In this document: piece by piece, positions 41,083-49,291 of the stretch
Layout: every line of letters starts with the position of its first letter
Numbering within the stretch: the first letter of the stretch is position 1
Assembly (NCBI GenBank): GCA_963834875.1
Contig: CAWIDG010000015.1
Coordinates: forward strand, 62,001 to 126,000
From: DATAGF01 sp963834875
GTDB lineage: Bacteria; Actinomycetota; Thermoleophilia; Miltoncostaeales; Miltoncostaeaceae
DNA: 64,000 nt
Reading direction: 5' to 3'
Translations under genes and position numbers: made by a program
The notes under the pieces: model-generated
The model's input: the letters and a program-made list of their open reading frames with translations, nothing else
Database searches by the model: none
Told to the model about the DNA's origin: nothing

Positions 41083-42260
41083 ATGGTGCCCGACGAGGCG
41101 ACGCTCGGCGCCCCCGAGGCGGCTGAACTGCTCGGCGTCTCCCGGGCGACGCTCTACGCCTACGTCAGCCGCGGCCTGATCGCCTCGGAGCCCGGGCCGG
41201 GCCCGAGCCGCGCGCGGCGCTACCCGAAGGCTGCGCTCGAGGCGCTGCGCGAGCGCCGCGCCCGCGGCCGCGACCCGGCCATGGCCGCGCACGGCGCCCT
41301 GCACTGGGGCGGGCCGGTGCTCGACTCCGGCCTGACCCTGATCGAGGACGGCGGCGCCTACTACCGCGGCCACGACGCCGTCGGCCTTGCGGCCTCGGCG
41401 ACGTTCGAGGAGGTTGCCGCGCTCCTGTGGACCGGCTCGGCGGACGCGCGCCGCCGGTCTCTTCTCGGGAGCGCCGGCCGAGGGGACGGCCGGCCCCGAT
41501 CCGGCGTCGCTCGAGCGCCACCTCCTGGCCGAGGGCGGGCGGGCGGTGGCGGGCGTCCGCGCCCTCGGGGAGGCCGCGCCGCGCCGCGCCGCCGGCGTGG
41601 TGGAGGGGCTGTTCGCGGCCGCCGGCGCGCGCGGCCGCGGGCACCTCGGCCGGCGCCTGGCGCGCGGCTGGGGGCGCCCGTCGGCCGCCGCCGACCTCAC
41701 CGCCGCGCTGGTGCTCTGCGCGGACCACGACCTCAACGTCAGCTCGTTCACCGCCCGCTGCGTGGCCTCGGCCGACGCGCCGCTGGAGTCGGCGCTGCTG
41801 GCGGCGATGTGCGCGCTGCGCGGGCGGCGGCACGGCGGGATGACCGAGCGGGTCGAGGGCCTGCTCGACGACGCGCAGCGCACCGGCCCCCGCGAGGCCG
41901 TCGCGCGGGCGCTGCGGGAGCAGGGGGCCCTGCCGGGCTTCGGCCACGAGCTCTACCCGGCCGGCGACCCCCGGGGAGCCGAGCTGGTGCGACGCGCCGC
42001 CGCGGCGGCGGACGACGCGGCGCGCGACGAGCGTCCTGGAGGTCGCCCGCCGCGAGCTGGGCCTGGAGCCGACGCTCGACCTGGGCCTGGTCGCGCTCCG
42101 CCGCGCCCACCGGCTGCCGGCCGCCGCGGCCTTCTGCCTGTTCGCGCTCGGGCGCTCGGCGGGCTGGGCGGCGCACGCGATGGAGGCCGCCGCCGACGGC
42201 CGCCTCATCCGTCCCCGCTCGCGCTACACCGGCCCGCGGCCCGGCGCCCCCGTGGGATGA
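41083..42260 (+). CDS. Citrate synthase family protein with N-terminal helix-turn-helix domain (two frameshifts)
   Basis: About 391 residues after correction. Residues 8-50 form an excisionase/MerR-like DNA-binding domain (APEAAELLGVSRATLYAYVS RGL, then ARRYPKAALEAL). The rest is a Si-type citrate synthase: GGAYYRGHDAVGLAASATFE EVAALLW, the first active-site His region RGRRHGGMTERVEGLLDDA, the second His in LPGFGHELYPAGDPRGAELV, and the substrate-binding LGLEPTLDLGLVALRRAHRL. Extra bases at 41452 and 42032 split it. Such fusions are usually annotated citrate/methylcitrate synthase; whether they are enzymes, regulators or both is unknown. Stop TGA 42260. Confidence 0.8.
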
Positions 42261-42267
42261 TGCCCCG

Positions 42268-42663
42268 ATGGCGGAGCGCCGCGTGCGCATCGACAAATGG
42301 CTCTGGGCGGCCCGCTTCTTCAAGACCCGCTCACTGGCGACCGAGGCCGTCAACGGCGGGCGGGTGCAGGTGGACGGGGTCCGCGTCAAGCCCGCGCGCG
42401 AGGTGCGGATCGGCGAGACCGTCGCGGTGAGCGTCGGCCGGGCGACCACGATCGTGGTGGTCGTCCGGGGCATCGCCGACAAGCGGGGCTCCGCGGCCCA
42501 GGCCGCAGTGCTCTACGACGAGACGCCCGAGAGCGTCCAGGCGCGCGAGCGCCGGCGCGAGGAGCGGCGCCTGGCGCCCGCCCCGGGCGCCGACCTCGCC
42601 GGCCGGCCGTCGAAGCGCGACCGCCGCCGCATCGAGGCGATGCGCGGCCGGCGCTCGCGTTAG
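42268..42663 (+). CDS. RNA-binding S4 domain protein (Hsp15-like)
   Basis: A 131-residue protein whose first 90 residues are an S4 RNA-binding domain of the Hsp15 type: RVRIDKWLWAARFFKTRSLA TEAVNGGRVQVDGVRVKPAR EVRIGETV. The tail is very basic (KRDRRRIEAMRGRRSR). Hsp15 (HslR) rescues stalled 50S subunits with attached peptidyl-tRNA. It lies eight bases after the citrate synthase-like gene. Its TAG overlaps the stop of the convergent methyltransferase gene. Confidence 0.85.
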   Translation: MAERRVRIDKWLWAARFFKTRSLATEAVNGGRVQVDGVRVKPAREVRIGETVAVSVGRATTIVVVVRGIADKRGSAAQAAVLYDETPESVQARERRREERRLAPAPGADLAGRPSKRDRRRIEAMRGRRSR

Positions 42664-43292
42664 TCGCCGGGGCGCGGGGGGGAGACGAGCGGCACGAAGC
42701 GCACCGGGATCCCCAGGTCCTCGACCCGGTCCTCGCCCGCCGCGTCCCGGCGCACCCTCATCAGGCGCTGGCGCTCGGGCCGGCGGCCCAGGGGCATCAC
42801 CAGGCGCCCGCCGGCCGCGAGCTGCTCGCGCAGGGCGGGGGGAACGGCCCGGGCGCCGGCGGCGACCGAGATCGCGTCGTAGGGCGCGCCCGGCGGCCAG
42901 CCGGCGGTGCCGTCGCCGTGGTGCACCGCGACGTTCGCGACCCCGGCGGCCGCCAGGTTCTCGGCGGCACGTCGCGCGAGCGCCTCGCGCACCTCGACGG
43001 CGTCGACCCGCGCGGCCAGCCGCGCGAGCACCGCGGCGGCGTATCCGCTGCCGGCCCCGATCTCGAGCACCCGGTCGTCCGGCGTCAGCTCGAGCGCCTG
43101 GGCCATGAGGGCCACGACCAGCGGCTGCGAGACCGTCTGGCCCTCGCCGATGGGGAGCGGACCGTCCTCGTGGGCGCGCGCGGCGAGGTCGGGGTCGATG
43201 AAGGCGGCGCGGGGCACCGCCGCCATCGCGTCCCTCACGCGGGGGTCGACGACTCCCCGCTCGAGGAGGGCCCAGAGGCTCCCGTCGCTCAG
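42660..43292 (-). CDS. pcm: Protein-L-isoaspartate O-methyltransferase
   Basis: Repairs isoaspartyl damage in proteins using SAM. A 210-residue enzyme: RGVVDPRVRDAMAAVPRAAF IDPDLAARAHEDGPLPIGEG QTVSQP is the family N-terminal half, and DDRVLEIGAGSGYAAAVLAR the SAM-binding motif I. VHHGDGTAGWPPGAPYDAIS V and GRLVMPLG follow. The N-terminal helix SLWALLERG is reached only from CTG 43292, which overlaps the TGA of the upstream zinc-motif gene as CTGA. GTG or ATG codons further in would truncate the conserved region. Coupled translation is likely. Confidence 0.88.
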   Translation of the reverse strand: MSDGSLWALLERGVVDPRVRDAMAAVPRAAFIDPDLAARAHEDGPLPIGEGQTVSQPLVVALMAQALELTPDDRVLEIGAGSGYAAAVLARLAARVDAVEVREALARRAAENLAAAGVANVAVHHGDGTAGWPPGAPYDAISVAAGARAVPPALREQLAAGGRLVMPLGRRPERQRLMRVRRDAAGEDRVEDLGIPVRFVPLVSPPRPGD

Positions 43293-43720
43293 GCGGTCCG
43301 GCGCCGGCGCTCCGGCTGCTCGGCGGCGCTGCGCTCGGTGAACACGCCGCTCTCGCCCTTGACGATGAGGTACGCGCCCTCGCCGATGGTCTCGAGGAAG
43401 TCGAGCAGCTCCTCCACCCGCGCGGGGCCGAGGACCTCGGCGAGGCGCAGCGCGACGGCCTCCTCGGGCGCCCACCCGCCGCGCCGGTCCGCCCGGGCGC
43501 GACGGTCGATCCCGGTGCGCGGCTCGTTCTCCGGCGCGGCCTCGGCCGGGCCGCCGTTGCGCGACGCCGGCGCGGGCGCGCCGAGCGGACGGCTCGGAGC
43601 CCAGATCTTGCGGCTCTGGGTGTGATGCCAGCAATAGGGGCTGCCGCGGAACGGGCTCTGCTGGCATCTCTTCCCGTGCGCCGCGATCGCGACGCAGCGG
43701 CTCACCGAACGGGTCTCCAT
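43289..43720 (-). CDS. Cys/His-motif protein of unknown function, co-translated with pcm
   Basis: A 143-residue protein. The first 33 residues carry the small metal-like motif SRCVAIAAHGKRCQQSPFRG SPYCWHHT (C-x8-C-x9-C-x2-H), as found in many short bacterial and phage proteins with no assigned function. A disordered Pro/Ala/Arg linker follows. The last 50 residues are a compact acidic helical part (EEAVALRLAEVLGPARVEEL LDFLETIGEGAYLIVKGESG). It may recognise a protein or nucleic acid. Its TGA overlaps the CTG start of pcm. Confidence 0.6.
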   Translation of the reverse strand: METRSVSRCVAIAAHGKRCQQSPFRGSPYCWHHTQSRKIWAPSRPLGAPAPASRNGGPAEAAPENEPRTGIDRRARADRRGGWAPEEAVALRLAEVLGPARVEELLDFLETIGEGAYLIVKGESGVFTERSAAEQPERRRRTA

Positions 43721-43817
43721 CAGCGCCCCCGCGACGGGGTGGCGGGCCCCACCTGTTTGCCGCTATCGGTTTTAGACGTCTCGGACTGCGAAGTCCAGGG
43801 AGTCGCACGCCTGAGAG

Positions 43818-43846
43818 TTGCGGCAGTGACCGCATTTTCCTAGACT
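43818..43846 (+). promoter_or_regulatory. Promoter of the rplM-rpsI operon
   Basis: TTGCGG (43818-43823) and TAGACT (43841-43846) are separated by 17 bp, 67 bases upstream of rplM. An AT-rich spacer (CATTTTCC) and its place ahead of ribosomal protein genes support it. GGAGG (43897-43901) in the leader lies rather far from the GTG start. Confidence 0.6.
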
Positions 43847-43913
43847 CCGCGGTCGTTCTCGCGGCGCCCCCCGTGCGCCGCGTCGTCGTGTTTGTGGAGG
43901 TTTCCCGCCGCTC

Positions 43914-44363
43914 GTGACCACCCTCAGCGCCAAGCCCGGCACCGTCCAGCGTCGCTGGTACGTCGTCGACGCGGACGGGCAGAACCTCGGGCGACTCGCG
44001 TCGGTGATCGCGGAGACGCTCTCGGGCAAGCGGTCCCCGTGGTACACCCGCCACGTGGACACCGGGGACTTCGTCGTGGTCGTCAACGCCGAGAAGATCG
44101 CGGTCACCGGGAACAAGCTGAGCGACAAGCGCTACTGGCGCCATTCCGGCTACCCCGGGGGCATCCGCAGCCGCACGCTCGGCGAGCAGCTCGCGCGGCG
44201 GCCGGAGGAGGTGCTCCGGCGCGCCGTGCGCGGCATGCTCCCGAAGAACCGGCTCGGCCGCGCCCAGCTCACGAAGCTGAAGATCTACGCCGGACCCGAG
44301 CACCCCCACGCAGCGCAACGTCCGGAGCCGTTGCGCCTGAGCCGCATTGCGGAGGCATCGTGA
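43914..44363 (+). CDS. rplM: 50S ribosomal protein L13
   Basis: A 149-residue ribosomal protein, early in 50S assembly. RRWYVVDADGQNLGRLASVI AETLSGK, VVVVNAEKIAVTGNKLSDKR YWRHSGYPGG and VRGMLPKNRLGRAQLTKLKI YAGPEHPH are the universal L13 segments. It starts at GTG 43914. rpsI overlaps its stop (GTGA at 44360). Confidence 0.97.
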   Translation: MTTLSAKPGTVQRRWYVVDADGQNLGRLASVIAETLSGKRSPWYTRHVDTGDFVVVVNAEKIAVTGNKLSDKRYWRHSGYPGGIRSRTLGEQLARRPEEVLRRAVRGMLPKNRLGRAQLTKLKIYAGPEHPHAAQRPEPLRLSRIAEAS

Positions 44364-44764
44364 GCACCGACGTCACCACCGCCCGCTACCGGGCCACCGG
44401 CAAGCGCAAGACCTCCGTCGCCCGCGTCACCCTGACCCCCGGGACCGGCACGATCACCTGCAACGGGCGGCCCATCGAGGAGTTCTTCGGGCGCCCCGTG
44501 CTCGTGACCCAGGCCCGGATGCCGCTGACGGCCACCGGCACCGAGGGCCGCTTCGACGTCACGGCCATCCTGCACGGGGGCGGGATCTCGGGGCAGGCGG
44601 GCGCGCTCCGCCACGGCATCGCCCGCGCGCTGACCGTCGCCGACGAGGCCCTGCGCACCGAGCTCAAGCGGGAGGGGTTCCTCACCCGGGACGCCCGCAT
44701 CAAGGAGCGCAAGAAGGCCGGCCTCAAGGGCGCGCGCAAGCGGCCGCAGTTCTCGAAGAGGTAG
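44360..44764 (+). CDS. rpsI: 30S ribosomal protein S9
   Basis: A 134-residue ribosomal protein whose C-terminal tail contacts P-site tRNA. YRATGKRKTSVARVTLTPGT G, GGGISGQAGALRHGIARALT and the closing KERKKAGLKGARKRPQFSKR (ending in the invariant SKR) are canonical. GTG 44360 overlaps the rplM stop. GGAGG is eight bases upstream inside rplM. Confidence 0.97.
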   Translation: MSTDVTTARYRATGKRKTSVARVTLTPGTGTITCNGRPIEEFFGRPVLVTQARMPLTATGTEGRFDVTAILHGGGISGQAGALRHGIARALTVADEALRTELKREGFLTRDARIKERKKAGLKGARKRPQFSKR

Positions 44765-44789
44765 ACCGGCCACGGCCCCGCAGGCCCCC

Positions 44790-46164
44790 GTGCCCCCGTC
44801 ACGGCGGTTGTTCGGGACCGACGGGGTCCGCGGGGTGGCCAACCGCGACCTGACGCCCGAGCTCGCCCTCGCGATCGGGCGGGCCCTCGGCGGCCGACTC
44901 CCCGCGGGGTCGCGGGTGCTGATCGGTCGCGACACCCGCCGCAGCGGCCCGATGCTCGAGGGGGCGCTGGCGGCCGGGCTGGCCGCCGCCGGCGTCAACG
45001 CCGGGCTCCTCGGGGTGCTGCCGACCCCCGCCGTCGCGGAGCTCGTGGCCGCGTCCGACGCCGCCGCGGGCGCGGTCATCAGCGCCTCCCACAACCCCTT
45101 CCCGGACAACGGCATCAAGCTCTTCGGCCCCGACGGCTTCAAGCTGGCGGACGCCGAGGAGGCGGCGGTGGAGGCGGCGCTCGACGAGGCGGGAGCGACG
45201 GGAGAGCGGCCCGAGGGCGCGCGCCTCGGCGCGATCGCGCCGGTCGAGGAGGGCCGGGCGCGGTACGTCAGCTCGCTACTCGAGCGGCGGCCGGTCGACC
45301 TGACCGGCCTGTCGATCGTCGTCAACTGCGCCCACGGGGCGACGGCGGTGACCGCCCCAGAGGTGCTCGAGCGTCTCGGGGCCCGCGTCACGGCGATCGG
45401 CGTGGAGCCCGACGGGATCAACATCAACGACGGCTGCGGGTCCACCGACCTCGCGCTGCTGGCGTCCTCGGTGACGGTCGGCCGGCGCCGACGTCGGGCT
45501 GGCCTTCGACGGCGACGGCGACCGGGTGCTCGCGGTGGGCGGGGACGGGGTCCCGGTGGACGGCGACCAGATCCTGGCCCTGCTGGCCCTGGACCTGCGC
45601 CGGCGGGGCGACCTGGCGGGTGACGCCGTCGTGGTCACGACGATGACCAACCTGGGCTTCCGCCGGGCCATGGCCGGCGAGGGGATCGAGGTGCGCTGGA
45701 CGGACGTCGGCGACCGCTACGTGCTCGAGGAGATGCGCCGGGGAGGGTACGTGCTCGGCGGAGAGCAGAGCGGCCACGTCATCAACCTGCTCCACGGGCC
45801 GTCCGGCGACGGCCTCGCCGCCGCCCTGCACCTCCTGGACGCCATCGCCGCGCGCGGGCAGACGCTGGCCGAGGCGGGGGGCGTCATGCAGCGCCTGCCG
45901 CAGCGGCTCGTCAACGTGCCCGTCGAGCGCAAGGACGACCTGCCCGGCGCCGCCGCCCTCTGGGCCGCCGTGCGCGAATGCGAGGAGGCCCTGGGCGAGG
46001 ACGGGCGGGTGGTGGTGCGGGCGTCGGGCACCGAGCCGCTCGTGAGGGTCATGGTCGAGGCCCCCACCGCCGATGAATGCGACAGGTGGTGCACGACCAT
46101 CGCAGAGGTCGCCGCGCGCGAACTGAACGGATGGCGGGCCTCGTCGGCCGACGCACCGGCGTAG
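44790..46164 (+). CDS. glmM: Phosphoglucosamine mutase (frameshift at about 45483)
   Basis: Interconverts glucosamine-6-P and glucosamine-1-P for UDP-GlcNAc. About 457 residues after removal of one C (GTC GGC|C|GGC GCC). RRLFGTDGVRGVANRDLTPE is the N-terminal signature. AGAVISASHNPFPDNGIKLF contains the phosphorylated active-site Ser. LAFDGDGDRVLAVGGDGVPV binds the metal, YVLGGEQSGHVINLLHGPSG DG recognises the sugar, and VRASGTEPLVRVMVEA binds phosphate. It lies between rpsI and glmS, the standard actinobacterial order. Confidence 0.93.
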
Positions 46165-46190
46165 TCTCGGTCGAGGAAAGGAGGCCGGAC

Positions 46191-48032
46191 ATGTGCGGGA
46201 TCATCGGTTACGTGGGCGGGCGCCCGTGCCGTGAGCTCATCCTCACCGGCCTGGAGCGCCTGGAGTACCGCGGCTACGACTCGGCCGGGTTCGCCCTGCT
46301 CGACGGGCACGAGGGCATCGCCGAGGCGGTGCGGGCCGTCGGCAACCTCGCCGAGCTGCGCGCGGCGGCGGGCGAGGGCAACGGCAACGGCGCGACCGCC
46401 GGCCTCGGCCACACGCGCTGGGCGACCCACGGCCGCGTGACCACGGCCAACGCCCACCCCCACGCCAGCGCCGACGGGTCGGTGCTCGTCGTGATGAACG
46501 GGATCATCGAGAACTACATGGAGCTGCGCTCCGAGCTGCAGAACGCCGGCGTGGTCTTCGCCTCCGAGACCGACACCGAGGTCGTCCCGCAGCTCATCAT
46601 GCGCGCCTACGACGGCGACCTGGCCGCGGCCGTGCGCGCCGTGCTGCCGCGCCTGGGCGGCCACTTCGCGTTCGTCGCGGCGCACGTCGCCGAGCCCGGG
46701 ACCCTCGTGGCGGCCCGCCGCGAGTGCCCGCTCGTCATCGGCGTCGGCGAGGGCGAGCGCTTCGTCGCCTCGGCCATCCCGGCCTTCCTGCGCGAGACCC
46801 GCGACGTGGTGCTGATCGAGGACGACGAGGTGGTGGCGCTGGACGCCGGCGACCACGCGATCTGGCGCGGCGACGAGCGCCAGCCCGCGCGTGCGCCCAG
46901 CCGGGTCGACTGGGACGAGGACGCCGCCGAGAAGGGCGGCTACGAGTCGTTCATGCTCAAGGAGATCCACGAGCAGCCGTCGGCGCTCTGGGACACGATC
47001 GGCGACCGCCTGCGGCCGGACGGGGCGGTGGAGCTCGAGGGGCTGGGCCTGGACGACGCGGCGCTGGCGCGGGTCGAGCGGATCCACGTGGTCGCCTGCG
47101 GCACCTCCTACCACGCCGGGCTGGTCGGCCGGTACCTGATCGAGGACTGGGCGCGGGTGCCCGTGCACGTCGAGGTCGCCTCCGAGTACCGGTACCGCAC
47201 GTGCCTGGCCGGCCCGGGAGACCTCGTCCTCGGGATCACCCAGAGCGGCGAGACCGCCGACACGCTCGCCGCCATGCGGGTCGCGCGCGAGCGCGGGGCG
47301 CACGTCGTGGCCGTCACGAACATCATGGGCTCCCAGGCGACGCGGGACGCCGACGGCGTCCTCTACACGCGGGCGGGGCTCGAGATCGGCGTCGCCGCGA
47401 CCAAGACGCACACGGCGCAGGTCATGGCGCTGTCGCTGCTGGCGGTGAAGCTCGGGCGCCTCAAGTGGGCGCTGACGGCCGCCGGGGCGCTCGACCTCGC
47501 CGACGAGCTGCGCCGCATCCCCGACGCGCTCGAGGCCTACCTGTCATCGCCCGCCCCGGAGCGGGTGATGGAGGCCGCCGCCCGTTACGCCGAGCGGCCC
47601 TTCTTCCTCTACCTCGGCCGCCACGTCGGGGTGCCGGTCTGCTTCGAGGGCGCGCTGAAGCTGAAGGAGATCAGCTACATCCCCACCGAGGCCTATCCGG
47701 CCGGGGAGATGAAGCACGGCCCGATCGCCCTGCTCGAGGAGGGCTCGCCGGTCGTCGTGGTCGCCACGGACGGCCACGTCTTCGACAAGGTCGTCTCGAA
47801 CATCCAGGAGGTCCGCGCGCGCGGCGCCCGCGTGATCGCCGTGGCCACCGAGGGCAACGAGGAGATCGAGCGCCACGCCGACGACGTGCTGTGGGCGCCG
47901 CGCACGCCGGCGCTGCTGTCGCCGATCGCCGCCGTCGTGCCGCTGCAGCTCTTCGCCTACGGGATCGCCCGCGCCAAGGGCCTGAACGTCGACCAGCCGC
48001 GGAACCTCGCCAAGACCGTCACCGTCGAGTAG
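46191..48032 (+). CDS. glmS: Glutamine-fructose-6-phosphate aminotransferase (isomerizing)
   Basis: First enzyme of the hexosamine pathway. A 613-residue two-domain protein. The glutaminase domain starts MCGIIGYVGGRPCRELILTG with Cys2 as nucleophile, and LGHTRWATHGRVTTANAHPH. The two SIS isomerase domains contain HVVACGTSYHAGLVGRYLIE, GITQSGETADTLAAMRVARE and PAGEMKHGPIALLEEGSPVV. The C-terminus NLAKTVTVE is universal. GGAGG precedes ATG 46191 by nine bases. No glmS ribozyme precedes it. It acts just after glmM in the gene order. Confidence 0.97.
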   Translation: MCGIIGYVGGRPCRELILTGLERLEYRGYDSAGFALLDGHEGIAEAVRAVGNLAELRAAAGEGNGNGATAGLGHTRWATHGRVTTANAHPHASADGSVLVVMNGIIENYMELRSELQNAGVVFASETDTEVVPQLIMRAYDGDLAAAVRAVLPRLGGHFAFVAAHVAEPGTLVAARRECPLVIGVGEGERFVASAIPAFLRETRDVVLIEDDEVVALDAGDHAIWRGDERQPARAPSRVDWDEDAAEKGGYESFMLKEIHEQPSALWDTIGDRLRPDGAVELEGLGLDDAALARVERIHVVACGTSYHAGLVGRYLIEDWARVPVHVEVASEYRYRTCLAGPGDLVLGITQSGETADTLAAMRVARERGAHVVAVTNIMGSQATRDADGVLYTRAGLEIGVAATKTHTAQVMALSLLAVKLGRLKWALTAAGALDLADELRRIPDALEAYLSSPAPERVMEAAARYAERPFFLYLGRHVGVPVCFEGALKLKEISYIPTEAYPAGEMKHGPIALLEEGSPVVVVATDGHVFDKVVSNIQEVRARGARVIAVATEGNEEIERHADDVLWAPRTPALLSPIAAVVPLQLFAYGIARAKGLNVDQPRNLAKTVTVE

Positions 48033-48112
48033 AGGCTTGGCCGGGGACGCTGAACGGGTTCTGGCGGGTGTCGGCCCGGCCGACGGAATCATCGCGGATC
48101 CGGTGTCATCGG

Positions 48113-48131
48113 TCGCATAGGTCATATGCGA
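48113..48131. repeat. Perfect inverted repeat in the glmS-acpS gap
   Basis: TCGCATA (48113-48119) and TATGCGA (48125-48131) flank five bases in an AT-richer island, 80 bases after glmS. It could be an operator or the base of a terminator; no T-run follows. The rest of the 208-bp gap shows nothing else. Confidence 0.45.
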
Positions 48132-48240
48132 GCTCCCTGCTTCTGCGGATGCGGAGCCCGGCCCTCGTCAGCCGGCGACAGGGCGGCTTTCCTCGCGGAT
48201 TTTCGCGGCCAGAACGCCACCCACCCCGGCCGGGCCACTA

Positions 48241-48625
48241 GTGGCGATCGCCGGCGTCGGCGTGACGTCGTCGAGATCGACCGCTTCGCGGCGGCCCTCG
48301 AGCGGCGGCCGCGCCTCGCCGAGCGCTGCTTCACGCCCGCCGAGGCCGCGTACTGCCGGTCCCGGCGCTTCCCGCCCCAGCACTTCGCGGCGCGCTTCGC
48401 CGCCAAGGAGGCCGTCGGGAAGGCCCTCGGCATCGGCATGACGCGCTGGCGGGAGGTCGAGGTCATCCGAGGGCGGGGCGCGCCCACGATCGCGCTCCAC
48501 GGCCGCTACGCGGCCCGGGCGGAGCAGCTCGGCGTCGACCGGGTCCACGTCTCGCTCACCCACGGGCGCGACTCGGCGGTGGCGTTCGCCGTCGCCGAGT
48601 CGCTCTCGAGCGCTCGGGCGCCTAA
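48241..48625 (+). CDS. acpS: Holo-[acyl-carrier-protein] synthase (two one-base deletions)
   Basis: Transfers 4'-phosphopantetheine from CoA to ACP. About 128 residues. VAIAGVGVDVVEIDRFAAAL has the Asp metal ligand, CFTPAEAAYCRSRRFPPQHF AARFAAKEAVGKALG is the signature with the Glu ligand, and HVSLTHGRDSAVAFAVAE closes the fold. One base is missing after 48263 (GVGV|DVVEI). A second loss near 48600 would give the natural end VALERSGA at TAA 48625, just inside the convergent membrane gene's stop. It follows glmS as usual in actinobacteria. Confidence 0.85.
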
Positions 48626-49018
48626 GACCTCAGCCAGAGCAAGGCGGCGGCGTAGGCGACGCCGCCCACGGCCAGGATCCAGATGTAGGCGGCCGGGTCG
48701 TCGCCCTGGATCAGCTCGACCAGGAGCGCGCCCGTCAGCGCGGTCACCAGCACCGTCCCGGCGAACGCCATCGCACGCTGGTCGATGAGCGCCTCCCGCT
48801 CGTCGGCGCCCTCGCCCCGCGCCTGCCGCGACGGCCTCGAAGCGCCCGCCGAAGGCCAGGATGGCTCCGAGGCCCCCCAGCACCGCGAACCAGATCAGGC
48901 CGGCAGGCCAGTTGCCGTCCGCGGCCTCGGCGGCGAGCAGGATCGCGCCGATCCCGACGAGGCTCAGGGGGACCGCCCAGGACCGGCCGCTCATCCGGTC
49001 ACCGATCCTCTCGATCAT
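48622..49018 (-). CDS. Four-helix membrane protein paired with an XRE regulator (frameshift at 48829)
   Basis: About 131 residues after removing one base. Helices 1-2: SWAVPLSLVGIGAILLAAEA and PAGLIWFAVLGGLGAILAFG. A charged loop with GEGADEREALIDQRAMAF follows, then helices 3-4: AGTVLVTALTGALLVELIQG and AAYIWILAVGGVAYAAALLW. Small membrane proteins of this shape (DUF2178-like) are often encoded directly behind a short XRE repressor, as here; their function is unknown. ATG 49018 overlaps the 3' end of the regulator gene by 20 bp. Confidence 0.65.
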
Positions 49019-49199
49019 CGAACATCTCCTCCACTGTGGTGCCGAAGTAGCGCGCCAGGGCAAGGGCCAGGGGGAGGGAGGGGGTGTAGCGCTCGGTCTC
49101 GATCGCGTTGATCGTCTGGCGCGACACGCCCATCGCCTCTCCCAGCTCGCCCTGCGTGAGCCCGCTGTCGCCGCGCAAGCGGCGCACGGCGTTTCTCAT
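48999..49199 (-). CDS. XRE-family helix-turn-helix regulator, 66 residues
   Basis: A minimal Cro/CI-type repressor: MRNAVRRLRGDSGLTQGELG EAMGVSRQTINAIETERYTP SLPLALALARYFGTTVEEMF. The DNA-recognition helix is VSRQTINAIE. It belongs to the YozG/YgzD-like short regulators. TTGACA-N17-TAACTT ends six bases before ATG 49199, so the mRNA should be leaderless. Two matching inverted repeats overlap the -35 and -10, fitting autorepression by a dimeric HTH protein. The membrane protein gene follows in the same transcript. Confidence 0.88.
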   Translation of the reverse strand: MRNAVRRLRGDSGLTQGELGEAMGVSRQTINAIETERYTPSLPLALALARYFGTTVEEMFDDREDR

Positions 49200-49202
49200 G
49201 GA

Positions 49203-49248
49203 GTCAAGTTAGCTTGACACCGTGGACGTGTCAAGCACGCTTGACACG
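49203..49248 (-). promoter_or_regulatory. Promoter and double operator of the XRE/membrane protein operon
   Basis: Operator 1 is GTCAAG-N4-CTTGAC (49203-49218). Operator 2 has the same core extended to perfect 9-bp arms, CGTGTCAAG-N4-CTTGACACG (49227-49248). The centres are 27 bp apart. On the minus strand TTGACA (49246-49241) and TAACTT (49211-49206, with the ATG six bases further on) are -35 and -10, 17 bp or so apart within one base of optimum. Each operator covers one hexamer, a classic repression layout. The nnr gene starts 44 bp away on the other strand. Confidence 0.75.
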
Positions 49249-49291
49249 GAGCCCCGGTCGCGCTCGCCGGGTCTGCGAGGATGGGACGCCC

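Noticed and set aside
46165..46190. A glmS ribozyme or riboswitch before glmS
   Set aside because: Only 26 bases separate glmM and glmS, and they hold just a Shine-Dalgarno.
48126..48240. ATG 48126 as the start of acpS (adds a Cys-rich N-terminus)
   Set aside because: That frame skips the conserved GVG strand, which is present in the other frame from GTG 48241; a one-base deletion explains both. The upstream codons match no AcpS N-terminus.
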